A stretch of DNA of 64,000 nt from Mortierella sp. BCC40632 (GCA_011634665.1 WAEK01000002.1:2376501-2440500), one strand, 5' to 3'. Counted from the first letter of the stretch, positions 11,170 to 20,984 are shown. The notes: generated by a model from the sequence alone, not told the origin. Program-made: numbers and translations.

Positions 11170-11836
11170 CGTACATTGTGAAGTCCAAGGAGGAGGAGAC
11201 CTTTTTATTTTTTTTTTTTACTGACCCGAAGAGGAGACTTTTGATCGTATATAGCAGCCCACCTCTGGCTATGGTACCTTTTAGCCATGCCAGGGGATTA
11301 CGGTCCTCCAACATCCCGCACAAGACTAAGGCATCCCGACATCAGGCGTACTGACGTAACTGATGTCGACTTGCCTGATTGGGAGCCGCTTTTGCCGCTC
11401 TCAGACCCCTCGGATCCCCTGCCCTAGCTGTAGACTTGCCTTTGACCTGCCCCCCCCCTGATAACTCACCTTTGGGCCCTGTCTTGATCTCTCCCATCTT
11501 GCTTTGTATTTTTATTTCCGCCCATATCGTTTCTGCGTTGCCCCCCTATATCGTTTCTGCGTTGTCCCCCTCCATTTCCCCTCTATGTTTAGATAGCTTT
11601 CTTTCTTTTCAAAAAAGAGGCAGCTCTTTGTACCTGGTCTTTTTCCCTTTCTCTGCATTTGTATTTCTAGTAGCTATATCGTTTCTGGGTCACCCTCCAC
11701 CTTTTCCTTCTTCTCTCTACTCTTCTGTTGTAGGATAGTGTAGTTTTTGTGAACTAGCTGGCCACGTCCGCAGACCGTGGTATGAGTGCGCGCCGACGAA
11801 TAAAACCCTAACGGGGCCCATAAAAAAAAAAAAAAA
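11170..11836 (+). mobile_element. LINE-B 3' fragment with end of ORF, UTR and poly(A)
   Basis: The segment starts inside the coding tail (CCGTACATTGTGAAGTCCAAGG, matching PYIV-SKEEETF of the copy at 22288-23274) and reads through GACATCAGGCGTACTGACG and GGGAGCCGC. The UTR words GCATTTGTATTTxTAGTAGCTATATCG and AATAAAACCCTAACGGGGCCC follow, with an A-run at 11822-11836 at the end. The T-run at 11209-11219 breaks the frame. It is the best example of the family's 3' terminus: AATAAA, a CCC(C)TAACGGGG hairpin, then poly(A). Confidence 0.75.
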
Positions 11837-11837
11837 A

Positions 11838-12003
11838 GACAGGGCCCAAAGGTGAGCTATCAAGGGGGGGGGGGGGATCCGAGGGATCTGAGAGCGGCAA
11901 AAGCGGCTCCCAATCAGTCAAGTCACCTGATATCTGGAGGGTTCGGCTCCGCGCGTAGTGTAGTTTTTGGGAACTAGGTGGCCATGTCCGCAGATCGCGG
12001 GAC
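11838..12003. repeat. Inverted then direct LINE-B pieces following the tail
   Basis: Positions 11838-11955 are the reverse complement of 11372-11490: GGGCCCAAAGGTGAGCTATCA against TGATAACTCACCTTTGGGCCC, and AGCGGCAAAAGCGGCTCCCAATCA against its complement. Positions 11957-12003 then return to plus orientation, repeating the UTR words TAGTGTAGTTTTTG and GCCATGTCCGCAGATCG. A G-run of 13 lies at about 11863-11875. The RNA or single strand could fold back over about 110 bp. Confidence 0.65.
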
Positions 12004-12009
12004 AGCGAA

Positions 12010-12342
12010 GGAAAAAGCTATTCTCACATTATATGTGAGCGGCTTATTCTCAGTCATATGTGAGAATAACTCTCAAACTCTTTTTTTTCTTAATCTCACA
12101 TATGTGTGAGACGCTTATTCTCACACATATCTCCTGAAAAAGGCCTCCAGCTTACTCTCACACATATCTCAACGTTCTGCTCTCACATTTATCTACAGTC
12201 CCAGCTTTTCTTTCTTCCTTTTTTTACAGGCCCCGTTAGGGGTTTTATTCATTTGTGCGCACCCGTCCCATGTTTTCCAGACGTGGCTATCTAGTCCTCA
12301 ATCCACCAAAGGGAAGGAAAAAAGGTAAGTAGGTTGGAGCTC
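12010..12342 (+). repeat. Left inverted arm of the 9.4-kb MULE-type element
   Basis: The reverse complement of 21075-21412 matches this segment almost base for base over about 330 bp, with only a handful of single-base differences and A/T-run length changes. From the outside in, the arm has a cluster of palindromes built on CTCACATATGTGAG (12022-12190), a T-run, and a minus-strand LINE-B terminal hairpin (GGCCCCGTTAGGGGTTTTATTC at 12228-12249). The last part is the LINE-B UTR ending near ATCCACC. The near identity contrasts with the heavy divergence of neighbouring LINE copies and indicates a young or homogenised pair. No target-site duplication could be identified. Confidence 0.85.
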
Positions 12343-13410
12343 AAGTCTCCTGCGCAGAACAACGACCCCTATCCTGACAAGTGGTGGGACACAGTGTTCA
12401 ATCGCACACACCGCCTCCTTAGGTCACCAAAAAGAGAGGTCTTTCAACAGATAAAGCCAGAACTACGTGGAGCGAAGACGTCAATAAGAAGTGCAAGCGC
12501 TGTCTCATCGACTACCCCGGGCAGGAGCCCCGCATAGAGGATCCACGACACTCCTTCGCCAACTGCGGAGCAGTGTGGACCCTCTAGAAGGCCGCCCGCT
12601 CTTGGATCGCCACTCTCATCCTGGGCATGATCGTCAACAGTCTGCCTGACAACTGCATGCTGGGATGGCCAGAAGCTAAAAGCCTGCCCCTCATCGCAGT
12701 ACACACACTCAGTGGTCCTGTACGGCATTTGGAAGACTTTTGTCGCCATCCACAAAGCTACTTCCGGGCCAACCCCAAGAGACGGCTCAGCGGATGATCT
12801 CCTCTGGCTCACAGTCAATAGCCTCAAGCTCCGTGCACACACAGCACTCCAACAAGCCAAACTCAAGGATAACAAACAACAATCAATGAATCCAAAAGCA
12901 GCAGCAACACCAGACGCCAATTACAAGCGGATGCACGAGACTTGGAACCACCCTCCGTACATTGTGGTGTCCAAGTAGGAAGTGACATTTGGTCGGATGT
13001 GGCCCACCCCTGTCTATGGTCCTTTCTTAGACATGCCAGGGGAATATACTCCTCCAGCTCCCCCGCGCAAGACCGAAGCCGCCCGACATCAGGCGTGCTG
13101 AAGTTGCTGAGGTCGACCTGCTTGATTAGGAGCCGCTCTCGCAGCTCCTGGACCCCTCGTACCCTTTGTCCTAGTTATAGATCCTGCCCTTGACTTGCCC
13201 CCCCTCTGCGGGTGCTCTTTGTACTCTGGTCTTTTCCCTCTTCTCTGCATTTGTATTTTTAGTAGCTATATCGTTTCTGAGTCGCCCTCCACTTTTTTTT
13301 TTTCTCTCTATTCTGTGGTTAGTCTTGAGAACTAGTTGGCTACGTCTGCAGATCGTGGGACGGGCGCGCGCTGACAAATAAAAGCCCCAACAGGGCCTGT
13401 AAAAGGTAAG
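12343..13410 (+). mobile_element. LINE-B copy with coding remnant and full 3' end
   Basis: Starting at about CAGAACAACGACCCCTATCC the segment runs through the coding remnant to the family's 3' UTR (TGCATTTGTATTTTTAGTAGC, CTACGTCTGCAGATCGTGGG). It ends in AATAAAAGCCCCAACAGGGC and a short A-run near 13400. It lies just inside the left arm and so is an insertion into, or a passenger of, the 9.4-kb element. Confidence 0.75.
12345..13150 (+). pseudogene. LINE-B ORF2 C-terminal remnant
   Basis: The frames here are broken versions of the protein encoded at 22288-23274. Landmarks are CxRCLIDYPGQEPRIED, HSFANCGAVWTL followed by a stop, NCMLGWPEAKSLPLIA, then in another frame LYGIWKTFVAIHK, DDLLWLTVNSLKLRAHTALQ and MHETWNHPPYIVVSK. 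At least one in-frame stop (near 12586) and a one-base shift near 12715 separate the pieces. The C-x-H-x3-xC arrangement (HSFANC) resembles the zinc-knuckle end of LINE reverse transcriptase proteins. Confidence 0.7.
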
Positions 13411-13575
13411 AAAAAAAGTGGAAGGCGACCCAGAAACGAAATAGCTACAAAAAAAATACAATGCAGAGAAGGGGGGGGATAGAGTACAAAAGGAAAGGGG
13501 GAGGGGGGGCAGTCAAGGACAGGGTCTACAACTAGGGCAAAAGGTCCGAGAGATCCAACAGCTGCGAGATCTTAT
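13411..13575 (-). mobile_element. Inverted LINE-B UTR piece abutting the previous copy
   Basis: GGCGACCCAGAAACGAAATAGC, ATACAATGCAGAGAA and a run of Gs with AGGTCCGAGAGATCCAACAG are the reverse complement of LINE-B UTR and coding-end sequence found just upstream at 13140-13310. The two copies meet head to head within a few bases of the poly(A) junction and make a foldback. Confidence 0.7.
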
Positions 13576-14011
13576 TCTCAGTCGTAACGAAAAGATCATT
13601 CATTTTATACTGACTTCTTTTTGACTAGGGTAGCATGTGCATGTGACACGATATAGGGAGACCACTTAAAAATGATAAAAGAGTTCAAAAAGAGGATTGC
13701 TTCTGTAAACTCGAGCCGGCTCAAACATTGGGATTGGCGCACAGATCCCTATTGCGGCATTGGAAGTCTACAACCGGGTTCCTGAAACTCATTTTTTATT
13801 TACTAGCTGGGATGTATCTAGGATGAATCATCATCACCTATTTTTCATGTTAGAAAGTGTCACAAACAGGGTCTTTACTTCCAATCATGTGCTTTAAACT
13901 CACCAGTTTCAGAAGACTTGACAAATATCCCCATTTCTGGCTCGGGAGACAATGGATCTATTTGACTCCAAGGTGAAGAACCTCGTACTATCAGGCATAT
14001 TAGAATAGATA
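13576..14011. other. Internal spacer of the 9.4-kb element
   Basis: AT-rich sequence without a recognisable gene. It lies 3' of the minus-strand gene at 14012-14809 and may hold its 3' UTR or a last exon. Confidence 0.35.
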
Positions 14012-14809
14012 TCATGAGGAGATGGCTTGCAATGGCAGCAAAAAGTGATCTGTAAGATTACCTGGTGTCGAGGTTTCAAAATAGTTATTGATCGCCCTCA
14101 ACCTATCGTCAAGACTATCCAGTCTCTCTCTAACGTGTAGAGAGTCGCTTAGTCTCTTGGATTGACGCTCTTCTGCCTGCACCAGCTGCTTTGTGACTCT
14201 TGAAAGCTCGTCTATGAGGACACGATGGCCAATGAAGTGCTCCCTGAGTTGTTGCTCAATCCTATCGCTTCGCTGAGACAATTTGGTGGTAAATTTTTCG
14301 TAGTAGGTGGCCATTGTTTGGTTGAAATGCTCTGTCATGTCTGAATCCGCTACTTCGAGCGATGATGATGGCTGACAAGCAATAAATGTTGAAGGATTGT
14401 TGGTCATTTCTTCAGCCGCCTTCTGTGCAAGCTCGCAGCTATCATAGTGTCGTTTAACTGATGACCTCAAATTGATTGTTGTCATACATAGGCAGCGGTA
14501 CTGCATCTCGGCGGTGGGGTCTCGTGTGATAATGATGTCCTTGTTTATTTTGTTGCAGCGGAATCGGAGGGGCACATCTTGGTGGTATCGCAAAAGGTGA
14601 TCTTCATCCTGTGCAGAGAGAATCCGCGATCGCCGCTTCTTCAAGAGTCCTTGAGTACACTGGAAATAAGTGCAACCAACCCCCCTCGTTGGTCTTTTTT
14701 TTTTTCTTTTCGCTTCTTCCGTTGTTGCCGAATCGTCCCTCACCGCCCTGCTCCTGGGCGACTTGGCTGCCAGAGAGTTCTCTGACTTAGTCGGAGTCTG
14801 CTTTGGCAT
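14012..14809 (-). CDS. Predicted zinc-finger/coiled-coil protein inside the MULE-type element
   Basis: I chose the ATG at 14809 (MPKQTPTKSEN), giving 265 residues; the open frame continues upstream only through a GA/GT microsatellite and the minisatellite, which look non-coding. Residues about 1-50 are basic and Ser/Lys-rich (KRKKKRPTRG), like a nuclear localisation signal. Next comes a Cys/His cluster: CxxF-QC upstream, then YRCLC and, after 15 residues, KRHYDSC, a C-x-C...H-x4-C pattern suggestive of a DNA-binding finger. The C-terminal half is predicted helical with many Gln/Glu/Arg heptads (QRSDRIEQQLREHF, RLDSLDDRLRAINN). The sequence near 14062 (CCAG then GTAATC) could be a splice donor, so the last dozen residues are uncertain. 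No known family is recognised. Confidence 0.55.
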   Translation of the reverse strand: MPKQTPTKSENSLAAKSPRSRAVRDDSATTEEAKRKKKRPTRGVGCTYFQCTQGLLKKRRSRILSAQDEDHLLRYHQDVPLRFRCNKINKDIIITRDPTAEMQYRCLCMTTINLRSSVKRHYDSCELAQKAAEEMTNNPSTFIACQPSSSLEVADSDMTEHFNQTMATYYEKFTTKLSQRSDRIEQQLREHFIGHRVLIDELSRVTKQLVQAEERQSKRLSDSLHVRERLDSLDDRLRAINNYFETSTPGNLTDHFLLPLQAISS

Positions 14810-14835
14810 AAGAGGTGAGGCAGAGAAGCGTGAAA

Positions 14836-14867
<32 letters not shown>

Positions 14868-15077
14868 GGAGAGAGGGAGAGAGGGAGAATATGTGTGTAT
14901 GTGAGTGGGAATGTGTGTGAGTGAGTGCGTGTAGAAGAGAAAGAGAGTAAGCGAGAAAGAGAGAGACTACCACTTGAACTTACCTCCTTGTATAAATCTT
15001 GGTTCTCACGCTGGTCTCTCGTTCCCTCCTCTATGAACACCCCAGCCCCTTTTTTGAACATCCTGTTTCCTTGTCTC

Positions 15078-15945
15078 CTTCTCTGAACAACCATGTACTT
15101 CTCTGAACAACCATGTACTTCTCTGAACAACCATGTACTTCTCTAAACAACCATGTACTTTTCTGAGAAGCCACATACTTTTTCTTAAATACCACATACT
15201 TCCCATTTCATTTCTCTTTGCTGTACGCCCTTCTTCTCTGTTTTACCCATCTCTTTTTATCTAATGCCCACTTCTTTTTGTACATCTCGTTTCCTTCTCT
15301 GAAAAACTTTCTCCTTCTCTGAACAACCCTCCCTTCTCTGAACAACCATAGACTTCTCTGAACAACCCTCCCCTTCTCTGATCAACCATAGACTTCTCTG
15401 AACAACCCTCCCCCCTCTCTGAAAAACCACATACTTCTCTGAGCAACTATACACTTCTCTGAGCAACCCTCCCTTCTCTGAACAACCCTCCCCTTCTCTG
15501 AACAACCCTCCCCTTCTCTGAGCAACCATAGACTTCTCTGAACAACCACACACTTCTCTGAACAACCACATACTTCTCTGAGCAACCATAGACTTCTCTG
15601 AGCAACCATATGCTTTCTGAAAAACCACATGCTTCTCTGAGCAACTATACACTTCTCTGAGCAACCCCCCCCTTCTCTGAACAACCCTCCCCCTTCTCTG
15701 AGCAACCATAGACTTCTCTGAACAACCCTCCCCTTCTCTGAGCAACCATAGACTTCTCTGAACAACCCTCCCTCTCTGAGCAACCATAGACTTCTCTGAG
15801 CAACCATATACTTCTCTGAGCAACCCTCCCCCTTCTCTGAACAACCCTCCCCTTCTCTGAGCAACCATAGACTTCTCTGAGCAACCATAGACTTCTCTGA
15901 GCAACCATAGACTTCTCTGAGCAACCATAAACTTCTCTGGTACTT
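15078..15945. repeat. 20-21 bp minisatellite with two main unit types
   Basis: About 37 units of the form CTTCTCTGARCAACC plus a variable end are arrayed here, with a gap of unique sequence at about 15196-15290. Type one ends in ATAGA (or ATGTA), type two ends in CTCCCC. The units are interspersed, and a block beginning TCTGAAAAACCACAT (near 15420 and near 15616) recurs about 198 bp apart as a higher-order repeat. Because most units are 20 bp without stops, several minus-strand frames stay open across the array; I regard them as by-products. Confidence 0.9.
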
Positions 15946-16246
15946 CACTGGCATAGTCTTTGAGTCAAAGCAAAGTTTTGTGGTGGACGGTAGTTTAGAG
16001 TGACCCATGTTCACCTTGGGTTTGTTGAGAATCGGGGCCTCGCAAATCATGAACAGAAACGAGAGTGGCAAACGAGCAAGGTGTAGGAGCAGAGATCAAA
16101 CTTTTTTTTTTAGCGGACGCGTCTAATCTGACTCTAGCACTAAGTGAGAGCAGTTTTTCAACGGGCTTTCTCGTACCAACCCGGGAACCGCATGTGTTGG
16201 GCAAGAGTCAGGTGAAGCACCACAACCATGCAGCTTAGCATTACAC

Positions 16247-16254
16247 TATAAAAG
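16247..16254 (+). promoter_or_regulatory. TATA box of the Ulp1-like gene
   Basis: TATAAAAG stands 60 bp upstream of the ATG at 16314. The intervening leader is rich in C and A (ATTCATTCACCATTCACTC), as expected for a fungal 5' UTR. Confidence 0.6.
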
Positions 16255-16313
16255 GGACTCAACACGGCTACGGCAAATATTCATTCACCATTCACTCTAC
16301 GCAACTACCCATC

Positions 16314-18272
16314 ATGCTTTCAATCTCCCGCCACCAAGCAAACAAGAAAAAGTACGACTTCCGCTTTGGCTCCAATTGGCTCCTAGTCCAATCCGCTAAG
16401 GATCTGCGAAATTGCTGTCATTTGATCCCCGTTTTGAAAGACACCGGCCTGGGAACACTGGTTGAAGCTGAATCGCAGACTATGCGGAAATCATTTTTCA
16501 AGAGCGACATCAAGGATGTGATCAAGCTTCCATTCATCCCCAAAATTGAAATTCTATTGGATGCGACACGGCGAGGTCATCAAAAAGAAAACAGAGAAGA
16601 CTTTATGGTGGTGTTCGACGGCATCAATGAGCTCGTGTTTGATCTGGATTCCATCCCTGTATTGAATCAGGTATGAGATGTTACTGGACTACAGACTCGT
16701 GTTTTGTTGGAGGAGTGTGTGTTGAATTTTTCTTTATTGAGACGCGGAGCAATGCTCTACGCCCGAACTGTAACTAATAAGTAATCTGTTCAACTGCTTT
16801 CATTAGGTTGCTACAACAAGAAAGTTCATTGATGATTTTAATAACTCAATGCGCTGGCTTTTGGTCAAAATCGACATTGAACAATGAAATCAAAGAGTTT
16901 GTTAAATGGCTTCAAAACAGACTGTTGAATGAAGAAAAACTACGCCTTATCTCCTTCCAACCAACATTTCTCCCAGATCACGGAGTGACCGCGCGTGACC
17001 TCTTCATCCTCTGTGGTAATGAGTGGTTGAACGACGATGTGATAAACTACATTATTTTGTTCTTCCACCTTGTTTACGGAGAGCAAGGAAGGCGGGTTTT
17101 CATGCCTGTTCGATGCCCAGGATTCGGATACGATAGTGTCGGAAAACCTTTCGAAAAATACATCCGAAGGAGTCGCACAGAGAAAGTCTACACTGTAGTG
17201 CACTACGGGAATCATTGGGGCGTGATGGTATTCGACCTTGTTCAGTACACTGTTTTAATCGGTGACTCACTCAGCAAGAGAGCACCCGAGGATACAGTTT
17301 GTCATCTGAAGACTTGGCTGTTGAGAGTACTAGAGGGGCGACAGGAGGATCCGAAAGGGGAGTTTAAGGTTGATCTAGAAAAGCTGGCAGCCATGAATGA
17401 ACACAGTGCATTCACTGTTCAAGCACAGGATGACGACTTCAGCTGTGGTGTCCTCGCTCTTCAGGCCATTGAGCAAGATGTGACTCCTGGGTATGACTGG
17501 GTCAGATACACCAATCCCATAATGAGTCGAATCCGCTACACACGTCTTCTAGTCGCTTACACTAAGGTACCGAGCACTGTGAGAGGGGGTTTTTTTTTTT
17601 AAAAAAAAAAAAAAAATGGCAGGTCATCACAAAAGGGTAGAGGAAGATAAAAGGAACTCCAGTATCTAAGTTGTATCCATCTACGTTTAGGTCACGGAAG
17701 ACGATGTCGTAAAGCACTTTTGGAAGGAGAAAGGGAACAGTCCGAAGGTCATTAATTTGGACAAGAAGTTCAAGAAGTATCTCAAGGACTTAGGAAAGTC
17801 AGCCAATACAGTTCTTTGCGAGGGCCAGAAAGAAAAAAAAAGTATCCAAAAAAGCAGAGAGCTGAGCCCTATAACTAACGAGAGTGATTACACGGATGTG
17901 GATAGGGATTCAGACGACTACATTGATCATTACAACAACTTGGCCAGCTCCGATGACAACTTCGACTATGAGAGTTTGGAAGAAATCATTGTAGACACGA
18001 AAAGCTTTGCTACTGGCAGTAGGGAGCTTAACGAGAGCGAAAAGGAGCCAAGTGTCGAAGAGCTGGAAAAGACTAGAGGCCCAGACGAGGGTATCCGAAC
18101 AATTGGCAAGAAAAAGTCCGACGGCGATAGATCGAACAGCCCTGATTGTCCTGAGAGTTGTACCTCATCTTCAAGCAGCAGCGAGAGTGACAATAGTTCC
18201 ACAAAGAACGAAAGTGATGAGGACGACGCTGTTTTCTCTGCCCCAATGAGTCGGATACATCAGAAGATCTAG
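16314..18272 (+). CDS. Ulp1-like (C48) cysteine protease of a MULE-type element, one apparent frameshift
   Basis: Ulp1-family proteases cleave SUMO or related modifiers. Three exons are supported: 16314-16670, 16807-17566 and 17691-18272 (GT-AG). The protease core lies in exon 2: GNEWLNDDVINYII is the substrate-binding start of the fold, HWGVMVFD gives the catalytic His (about 17212), GDSL the Asp, and the Gln plus Cys are in VQAQDDDFSCGVLAL (about 17430-17465). The C-terminal 190 residues are acidic and Ser-rich, a likely disordered tail. The coding sum is 1,699 bases, one off a multiple of three, and the frame changes near 16885 between MRWLLVKIDIE and EIKEFVKWLQN. This is either a real one-base lesion or an assembly error. 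The protein would be about 565 residues. Confidence 0.8.
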
Positions 18273-18430
18273 AAGGCCTCAGAGGCGAGGGCCTCATCTG
18301 CAAGTGGTCATGACAACAGGGACAACACGGAGTGTCAGAGCTATGGTGCGTGCGCTATTGAATCTAGCAGTTGTTGCACTTGGAGACTAGCCTACGAGTT
18401 GTGCTAAATTTGTACGCTTTCCTTTTCTAG

Positions 18431-20107
18431 GAGAGCACGTGGATGCTGTTGGATGGAGCCCCGCAGTCGATGATCAATTCTCGGATTTCGAGGAGGCCAA
18501 GTCCATGATGCTCGACTATGCCTGCCGCAATGGTTTCCGAACGAGGGCCAACTCTTCTTCGAAAAATGCTACTTATCCGACTGGTAAGTGAGTTGTTGTC
18601 AACTTTGTGTTATGTCGATATCAAAGAGGGCGTTGGCACAACGGGAGACTTTTTTTTTTTTTTTTTTTTTTTTTCACCAAGGGTTAATCGTTTGCACTCG
18701 CCAGGGCACACACACCTCAAAAAGGTTTTGGATCCATCCAAGCAGCGGCCAGGAAGTATTTCAGTCCGCTGTGGCTGCAAATACGCTGTATACCTTAACA
18801 GCCCAAAGTCTATCAAGCCACGATGGCGTATTTCCAGCATCTCTGTTTTGCACAACCACGCCCTTGGAAAACCTCGTCCAGAATTTGAGCCTCTTACAGA
18901 GTATGACCTCAATTTAATCAGACAGGCTGCAGAAATGGGTTGGGGAACTGGTAAAACGATAGAGATGCTTCAGATAACCCGAAGCGCCTCTTTTTACGAA
19001 ATCCAAGTACTTGTTCGACCAGAAAAAAAAATAGCCAACTATATCTCGAAACAACGTGCATCGTCTAACACCATTTCTGATGCTGCCCAGTTGTTCAACT
19101 TGCTTGGAGAAATCCCAGGCCAATGGCTCTCCAGGAACAGGATTGTGGCCGGTCGTCTCCAGGCTGTCTTTTGGATGTGCCCGGCGCAACAGGATTTATA
19201 CAGGAGGTATCATGACGTTGTCGTCCACGACACAACTGCATCCACCAATCGATTCGGTATGCCGCTCCATTGCTTCGTTGTAGTTGACAACAATTTTCGG
19301 ACAAGACTGGTAGCCTGTGCCCTTACCTCTGGCGAAGAGACCTCAGATTACGAATGGGTCCTTTCGCAACTGCTAGAGCTGAATGAAAATAAGCCCCCAA
19401 AGACCCTCATGCTGGATAAAGATCCAGCAATGAACATTGTCAGTACAACCTTTCTCCCTGATACAACTATAGTCAATTGCCGGTGGCACGCAAACAAGAA
19501 CATTAGGCTACGCCTTTTCAAAGCCCTTGGGAAAGATTGGGATGAATTCTCACTCCGCTTTCAAGATGTCACCCGCTCTTTGATTTCCAGAGAATTCGAG
19601 GCCAAGTGGCAGAAGCTGTGCGAGAAATATCAACAAAACCCCATCGTCCTCAACTATCTTGATCGTTTGTATTCGAACCGTTTTCGATGGGCTTGGCCAT
19701 GGGTGCGCACTCAGTTCACAGCTGGGATGCAATCCACTCAACGAGTAGAGAAGTCGCACCATCTTCTTAAAATGCTGAATCTCAATGGTGGTTCCTCTTT
19801 AACAAGGGTCCTTAAAGCTACAGGGGTGAAGATAGAGAAGGAACTTTTTGAGGCAAAATTCAATAGCTGTCCTGAAGGTGAGGCAGCCAGAAGAGAGGCA
19901 AGTTCCAGGACTTTAGAGCCGACCATGTCAGAAAAGGCGTTCAAGCAAGTACTACAATCCAATGAGGATCTTTTGGGTTCGTTTGCTAAGGCCAAAATGA
20001 GGCGGGAGATGGACTCATCATTTGGGTTTTCTGCGCGTCTCAAGAGTCTACAGGAGCTCTTGGAGCTCTACCCCCCAGACAGTGACTCGGCAAGTATCCT
20101 ATCCAAC

Positions 20108-20151
<44 letters not shown>

Positions 20152-20946
20152 GAAGAGGATATTAATATTGCCTCGTCTCGTGTAATAGGATGAATCGGGG
20201 CGTATATCAACTCTCGTTTCTCTGATCTCTAGGATTGGTCAAGACGATACGCGTTTCGTTTTCAGGGCAAAGGACACGTTGGGCTGCGAACAGAAGGAAT
20301 ACGTCATACTTCTGACCGATCACTCGTACTTCTGCACTTGTCTACTCCTCCAAAATTTGGGAGTCGTTTGCCGCCATTTTTTCTGCGTCATGAGGAAAGA
20401 GCCAGAGTGCCGATATCACATCAGTTTAGTGCACCGCCGCTGGTATAAGGAATCCATCCAAGACATCCCCGATCTTAGTGAGAGGATTGGACGCAAGTCT
20501 TTTCCAGGCCGCTTCTCGGCACCACAAGTCAACCAGAATGGGGTATCCCTCGGATTCTTTCATGACCAGTGTTTCTGACCTGTTCTCCTCCGAAAAAAAA
20601 AAAATCTGTCGCTTATCACAAGGAGACCCAATCTAGGAAGAGACGGCACGCAGAAATAACAGGACTCGGAAAGAAGATCGCAGGTCTTTTCGAGCAACGA
20701 TCCACTTATGCATGGGAAGATTTTTTGAGCAAGATGGAGGAAATTCAGGGATCTCTGGAAAAGGATATGGAAAGTGAAGCAGCTGTGCAAAACGATGGTG
20801 AGACTCCTACCGTCGGCGATCCAAGAAGAGTGAAGACCAAAAAGGACGACCGAGGAGTGCTAGGATTTTTGAGTAGTGGCGAAAAGAGTAAGAAAAAAAG
20901 GGAAGCACAATTGACGATGTGTCAAATCGGCATCATAGACCGATGA
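18431..20946 (+). CDS. Mutator-like (MULE) transposase with FAR1-type, DDE and SWIM domains
   Basis: The first visible exon (from 18431) encodes a FAR1-type DNA-binding start, FSDFEEAKSMMLDYACRNGF; an intron at 18584-18704 joins in phase to GHTHLKK. VRCGCKY then HNHALG supply the C-x-C and H-x-H zinc ligands of the WRKY/GCM1-like fold. The MULE catalytic core follows: D in VVHDTTASTN (19229-19231), D in LMLDKDPAM (19415-19417) and E in TQRVEKSHH (19748-19750). A SWIM finger (FCTC then VCRHF, about 20328-20375) lies past an intron that begins near 20094 and contains 41 T residues. A Lys-rich C-terminus ends at 20946. The intron ending at 20232 does not keep the frame as written, and the true start is unresolved. 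This enzyme would cut and move the surrounding element. Confidence 0.85.
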
Positions 20947-20984
20947 CATAACAGTCGTATTGAGTGGCTGAAAAGCTGGGACCT

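Noticed and set aside
14740..15206. Upstream extension of the zinc-finger gene
   Set aside because: The extension reads through GA/GT microsatellite and minisatellite units; the composition changes sharply at MPKQTPTK.
15257..15928. Minus-strand open frames (more than 200 codons) with repeating CSEK/REVYG words
   Set aside because: They arise because a 20-bp minisatellite unit without stops cycles through all three frames; several overlapping frames are equally open, and indels between units change frame freely.
15078..15945. CRISPR-like array of regular 20-bp units
   Set aside because: There are no unique spacers between repeats, unit ends belong to a few recurring types, and the setting is a eukaryotic transposon.
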